Shown one piece after another: positions 41,426 through 44,180 of a DNA stretch of 44,180 nt. Every line of letters starts with the position of its first letter. Within the stretch, counting starts at the first letter, position 1. Location of the stretch: the NCBI RefSeq assembly GCF_028656955.1, contig NZ_JAMDGY010000067.1:1-44180 (forward strand), written 5' to 3'. The notes under the pieces are model-generated. The model was not told where the DNA came from and made no database searches. It saw nothing but the letters and a program-made list of their open reading frames with translations. The position numbers were made by a program, and so were the translations under genes. Origin of the DNA: Pseudomonas fontis (lineage in GTDB: Bacteria; Pseudomonadota; Gammaproteobacteria; Pseudomonadales; Pseudomonadaceae).

Positions 41426-41448
41426 CATCGCGGGATGAGCCCGCGATG
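41426..41448. repeat. Perfect inverted repeat CATCGCGGG/CCCGCGATG
   Basis: Nine-base arms around ATGAG, between the stop of the TDT transporter gene and the LplT-PlsC start. It matches the GCGGG...CCCGC class of Pseudomonas REP without its flank and could end the TDT transcript. Confidence 0.65.
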
Positions 41449-41454
41449 CTTCTT

Positions 41455-42600
41455 CTATTTAGCCGAACAATCGGCAATGCACGGCGACACGAACAACTCC
41501 CCGCGCCAGGCCCCGCGCACCGTGCGGCTGGCCACCAGCAGCCACAACCCGGCCAACGCCGCCACCAGCACATAGCCCATGATCTGGAAGAACCCGAGCT
41601 GCAGCCACGCCGCCAGCTTCAAGGTCGCCAACGCATACACCCCCAACGGGAAGGTGAAGCCCCACCAGCCCAGGTTGAACGGCATGCCGTTGCGCATGTA
41701 GCGCCAGGTGATCAGCACCGCCGTCAGCAGCCACCACAACCCGGCGCCCCACAACACGATCCCGACAATCAGGCCGATGCCACGGGCGATCTCGCCCAAC
41801 CCGCCGAGGCCATTGGCGGCAAATATCATCGGGGCATCGCCACCCAGCACCAGCATGCCCAAGGCCCCGGTGCCAATTGGCCCCAGCGCCAGCCAGCTCG
41901 ACGCGGCCATGTTCTCGTGCGGTAGTTTGTGCAAGGCCATGCGCAACATCAGGATGGTCAGGATGCTGAACGCCACCGGCAAGGAAACCGCCCACAGCAC
42001 ATAGCTGGTGATCAGCACCTGGAACTGCCGATGCACATCCACCAGGTGCGGCGCCAGCAGGCCGCCGCTGGCCGCGGCAACTTCCGCTGCCACTACCGGC
42101 AACAGCCAGACCGCGGTCATCTGGTCGATGCTGTGCTCCTGGCGGGTAAACATCAGGTAGGGAATGGCCACGCCACACAGCAGCGCCAGCCCGACATCGA
42201 ACCACCACAGCGCCTCGACCCACGGCAGGATGCCGTCACCCCAGCGCGGCAAGCCGAACAGCAGCGCGCCATTGAGAATGGTCGCCAGGCCCATGGGGAT
42301 GGTGCCGAAGAACATCGACACGGTGGAATGCGCAAAAATGCGCCGCGCCTCGTCGAAGAACATCACCCAGCGCGCTGTGTAGAGAAAGGTGAACAGCACG
42401 AACAGGCCAATCGTCAGCACCCACAAGCCTTCGGCCAGCCCGTCCAGTGCCGGGATGGACAACTGCTTGAGCGCCAAGGCCAACACCCCGGTGCCCATGG
42501 TCGCGGCAAACCAGTTGGGGGTGAATTGGCGAATCACTTCACGCGGGTGCGCCAGCTGGCTGAATGGGCGCAAGGGGTGAGCAGTGTTGGGGCATGGCAT
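41455..42600 (-). CDS. TDT family transporter (TehA/Mae1-like)
   Basis: This 381-residue membrane protein has ten segments and belongs to the tellurite-resistance/dicarboxylate transporter (TDT) family, seen from FTPNWFAATMGTGVLALAL at the start and GWWGFTFPLGVYALATLKL near the end. Family members export sulfite, dicarboxylates or act as anion channels; the substrate here is open. AGGAG nine bases before the ATG at 42600 supports the start. It is divergent from the MFS gene. Confidence 0.9.
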   Translation of the reverse strand: MPCPNTAHPLRPFSQLAHPREVIRQFTPNWFAATMGTGVLALALKQLSIPALDGLAEGLWVLTIGLFVLFTFLYTARWVMFFDEARRIFAHSTVSMFFGTIPMGLATILNGALLFGLPRWGDGILPWVEALWWFDVGLALLCGVAIPYLMFTRQEHSIDQMTAVWLLPVVAAEVAAASGGLLAPHLVDVHRQFQVLITSYVLWAVSLPVAFSILTILMLRMALHKLPHENMAASSWLALGPIGTGALGMLVLGGDAPMIFAANGLGGLGEIARGIGLIVGIVLWGAGLWWLLTAVLITWRYMRNGMPFNLGWWGFTFPLGVYALATLKLAAWLQLGFFQIMGYVLVAALAGLWLLVASRTVRGAWRGELFVSPCIADCSAK

Positions 42601-42788
42601 GGTGTCGGTCTCCTGTCCTCTGGTGAGGTGGACTCCATCTTATGCGCTCAGGAAATATCCATATAACGGGTATTTTCTCTATCTGTTATCGGTTTTACCA
42701 ATAAGTGGCAGCCCTCGCGAAGCAGCCCAGGCCTGACGTATGCTCACCCACTGGATCGCGCAACCCCGCAATGTACAAGGATATGTTT

Positions 42789-43964
42789 ATGCTCTCGCGC
42801 CTCATGGGCTATTGCGCTGAAGTTCGCCTGCTACTCGTCACCACATTCGTGCTGACCCTGGCCCGGGCCATCACACTGCCGTACCTGGTGGTCTACCTGT
42901 CAGAGTATTTCACCCTGGACATCAGCGGCACTGGCCTGATGATCGGCGGTGCCTTGATCGTCGCCTCGCTGCTGAGCCTGTACGGCGGCTACCTGATCGA
43001 TACGCTGCGCAGCTATACCGTCATCGTCGTGGCTACCCTGGTGTTTGCCGGGGCCTTTATTGGCGCCTTCGCCAGCCGGCAGCTGGTGCTGTTCTTCCTT
43101 TGCCTGGTGTTGATCAACCTGACCCTGGCCGTGGTCGACATCGCCGCCAAGGCAGGCTTCTGCGCGTTGTTGCCGGTCGATGAGCGCAGCGAAGTGTTCT
43201 CGATCAAATACACCCTGAGCAACGTTGCCTACGCCGTCGGCCCATTTATTGGGGTGGCACTGATGCAACTGAGCAATCACCTGCCCTTCCTGGTGTCGGC
43301 CTTGCTCGGCTTGCTGATGTGCGGCAGCTACCAGCGCTGGGGCGAGCGTACGGCGCGGGCGCGTCTCGACGACAGCGCGACACCGGGCTTCCTCAGTGTC
43401 GGCCGGCATTTGCTGGCCGACCGTCGGCTGGTGTACTTCACCCTGGGCGGCGCGTTGAGCGCCATCGTGTTTGGTCAGTTCACCGCGTATCTGTCGCAGT
43501 ACCTGGTGACCACCGGCAGCGCCGCAGAGGCCAACCTGACCATCAGCTACCTGGTGGCGACCAACGCAGTGACGGTGATTGCCTTGCAGTATGTGATCGG
43601 CCGGCGCATCGGCAGCCGTCAGCTGATGCCCTGGCTGATGGCGGGGATGGCGCTGTTCCTGGTGGGCTTGCTGGGCTTTTCGCTGGCCGATTCGCTGCTG
43701 GTATGGTGCCTGGCGATGCTGGTGTTCACCCTGGGCGAGATCATCGTGATCCCGGCGGAATACATGTTCATCGACAGCATCGCGCCGGAGCACCTGCGCG
43801 GGGTGTATTACGGCGCGCAGAACCTGTCGAACCTGGGCGCGGCCCTGGGGCCGGTGATCTGCGGGTTTGCCCTGGCACACCTGGTGCCAGTGGCGATGTT
43901 CCACATCATGATGGTGGCGGTGGTGCTGGCGGCCTTGTTCTATTACCTCGGGGCTCGGCGCTGA
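42789..43964 (+). CDS. MFS transporter, MdtH-like
   Basis: This major-facilitator protein of 12 segments and about 391 residues has the N-terminal RLLLVTTFVLTLARAITLPYLVVYL and the loop GGYLIDTLRSYTVIV in the place of motif A. Its substrate cannot be told, and drug or metabolite efflux is likely by resemblance to MdtH. The start is uncertain. AAGG eight bases before the ATG at 42789 favours that codon; ATG at 42771 or 42783 would add a few residues. It is divergent from the TDT gene. Confidence 0.87.
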   Translation: MLSRLMGYCAEVRLLLVTTFVLTLARAITLPYLVVYLSEYFTLDISGTGLMIGGALIVASLLSLYGGYLIDTLRSYTVIVVATLVFAGAFIGAFASRQLVLFFLCLVLINLTLAVVDIAAKAGFCALLPVDERSEVFSIKYTLSNVAYAVGPFIGVALMQLSNHLPFLVSALLGLLMCGSYQRWGERTARARLDDSATPGFLSVGRHLLADRRLVYFTLGGALSAIVFGQFTAYLSQYLVTTGSAAEANLTISYLVATNAVTVIALQYVIGRRIGSRQLMPWLMAGMALFLVGLLGFSLADSLLVWCLAMLVFTLGEIIVIPAEYMFIDSIAPEHLRGVYYGAQNLSNLGAALGPVICGFALAHLVPVAMFHIMMVAVVLAALFYYLGARR

Positions 43965-43967
43965 GCC

Positions 43968-44028
43968 CATCGCCGGCAAGGCCGGCTCCTACAGGACACG
44001 GGTTGCCTTTGATTTCTGTGGGAGCCGG
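43968..44028. repeat. REP pair, second copy interrupted by an IS
   Basis: CATCGCCGGCAAGGCCGGC-TCCTACAG (43968-43994) is intact. The inverse partner begins CTGTGGGAGCCGG at 44016 but stops at 44028, where the IS256-family end follows in place of the expected CCTTGCCGGCG. Confidence 0.85.
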
Positions 44029-44180
44029 GGGGGTGTCAGAAATTTTGTGTTCGGGCATAACATGAGCAAGAGGTGCATGTATGCCAACCAAAAAGAAACC
44101 CGCGCGCCAAGCGCCACGAGAATTACCGAAAATCCCGAAAGAGCTGCTTGAGCAGTTCGGGGACGGGCTGATGACGGCAG
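44029..44180 (+). mobile_element. IS256-family insertion sequence, left end (runs out of window)
   Basis: The element begins with GGGGGTGTCAGAAATTTTGT, an IS256-type terminal repeat, within the REP, and continues into a transposase gene. Only about 150 bases are visible, so the right end and target duplication cannot be seen. Confidence 0.8.
44081..44180 (+). CDS. IS256-family transposase (partial, N-terminus only)
   Basis: The first 33 residues are visible. MPTKKKPARQAPRELPKIP followed by KELLEQFGDGLMTA is the typical start of IS256 (mutator-type) transposases. The ATG at 44081 follows an AGAGGTG ribosome site. The DDE catalytic core lies beyond the window. Confidence 0.85.
   Translation, partial: MPTKKKPARQAPRELPKIPKELLEQFGDGLMTA

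Overview
The window is chromosomal DNA from a Pseudomonas of the P. putida/P. fluorescens kind. The evidence is high-GC coding DNA, many GTG and TTG starts, the gene order actP-yjcH-betX / lpxL-minCDE-rluA-apeB / GntR-ABC operon-HAD / qor-prc-EAL-GGDEF / FKBP (from memory, close to the order in P. aeruginosa PAO1), and abundant REP palindromes of the GCCGGCAAGGCCGGC-CTCCCACA type between genes. It is mostly core genome with a short accessory segment and an IS element at the right edge.

Layout. 1-6.8 kb: small membrane proteins, an SDR enzyme, the acetate permease pair yjcH-actP, a betaine-binding protein and a membrane-anchored GH17 enzyme. 6.8-11.7 kb: envelope lipid functions (alpha/beta hydrolase coupled to mlaA, a patatin, lpxL). 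11.8-18.5 kb: minCDE, rluA, apeB, a small membrane protein and a YbiO-like mechanosensitive channel. 18.5-24.9 kb: a UTRA-type GntR regulator divergent from a six-gene operon (binding protein, phosphodiesterase, two permeases, ATPase, HAD phosphatase). I read this as import and intracellular dismantling of an organophosphate, and it has three operator-like sites in its control region. 25-32.3 kb: quinone oxidoreductase, periplasmic protease prc, an EAL-CBS-GGDEF protein, an XRE regulator with an unknown partner, YkvA and an FKBP lipoprotein. 32.5-34.4 kb: a PcaQ-type LysR regulator and a methionine aminopeptidase.

34.4-37.5 kb is the accessory segment. It is visibly AT-richer and holds an orphan PD-(D/E)XK nuclease, a short RHS-core protein whose C-terminal part looks like an F-box, and a small exported S74-type (tail-fibre chaperone) domain. 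It ends at tRNA-Val/tRNA-Asp and rdgC. 39-44 kb: a guanidinium exporter under a two-hairpin guanidine-II (mini-ykkC) riboswitch, an LplT-PlsC fusion, a TDT transporter and an MFS transporter. An IS256-family element has inserted inside a REP at the right edge.

The most interesting signals are the putative organophosphate operon with its operators, the RHS/F-box protein, the perfect inverted pair of DnaA boxes upstream of ykvA, the guanidine riboswitch, and the IS-in-REP junction. All functional assignments are by eye from family motifs; no searches were run.
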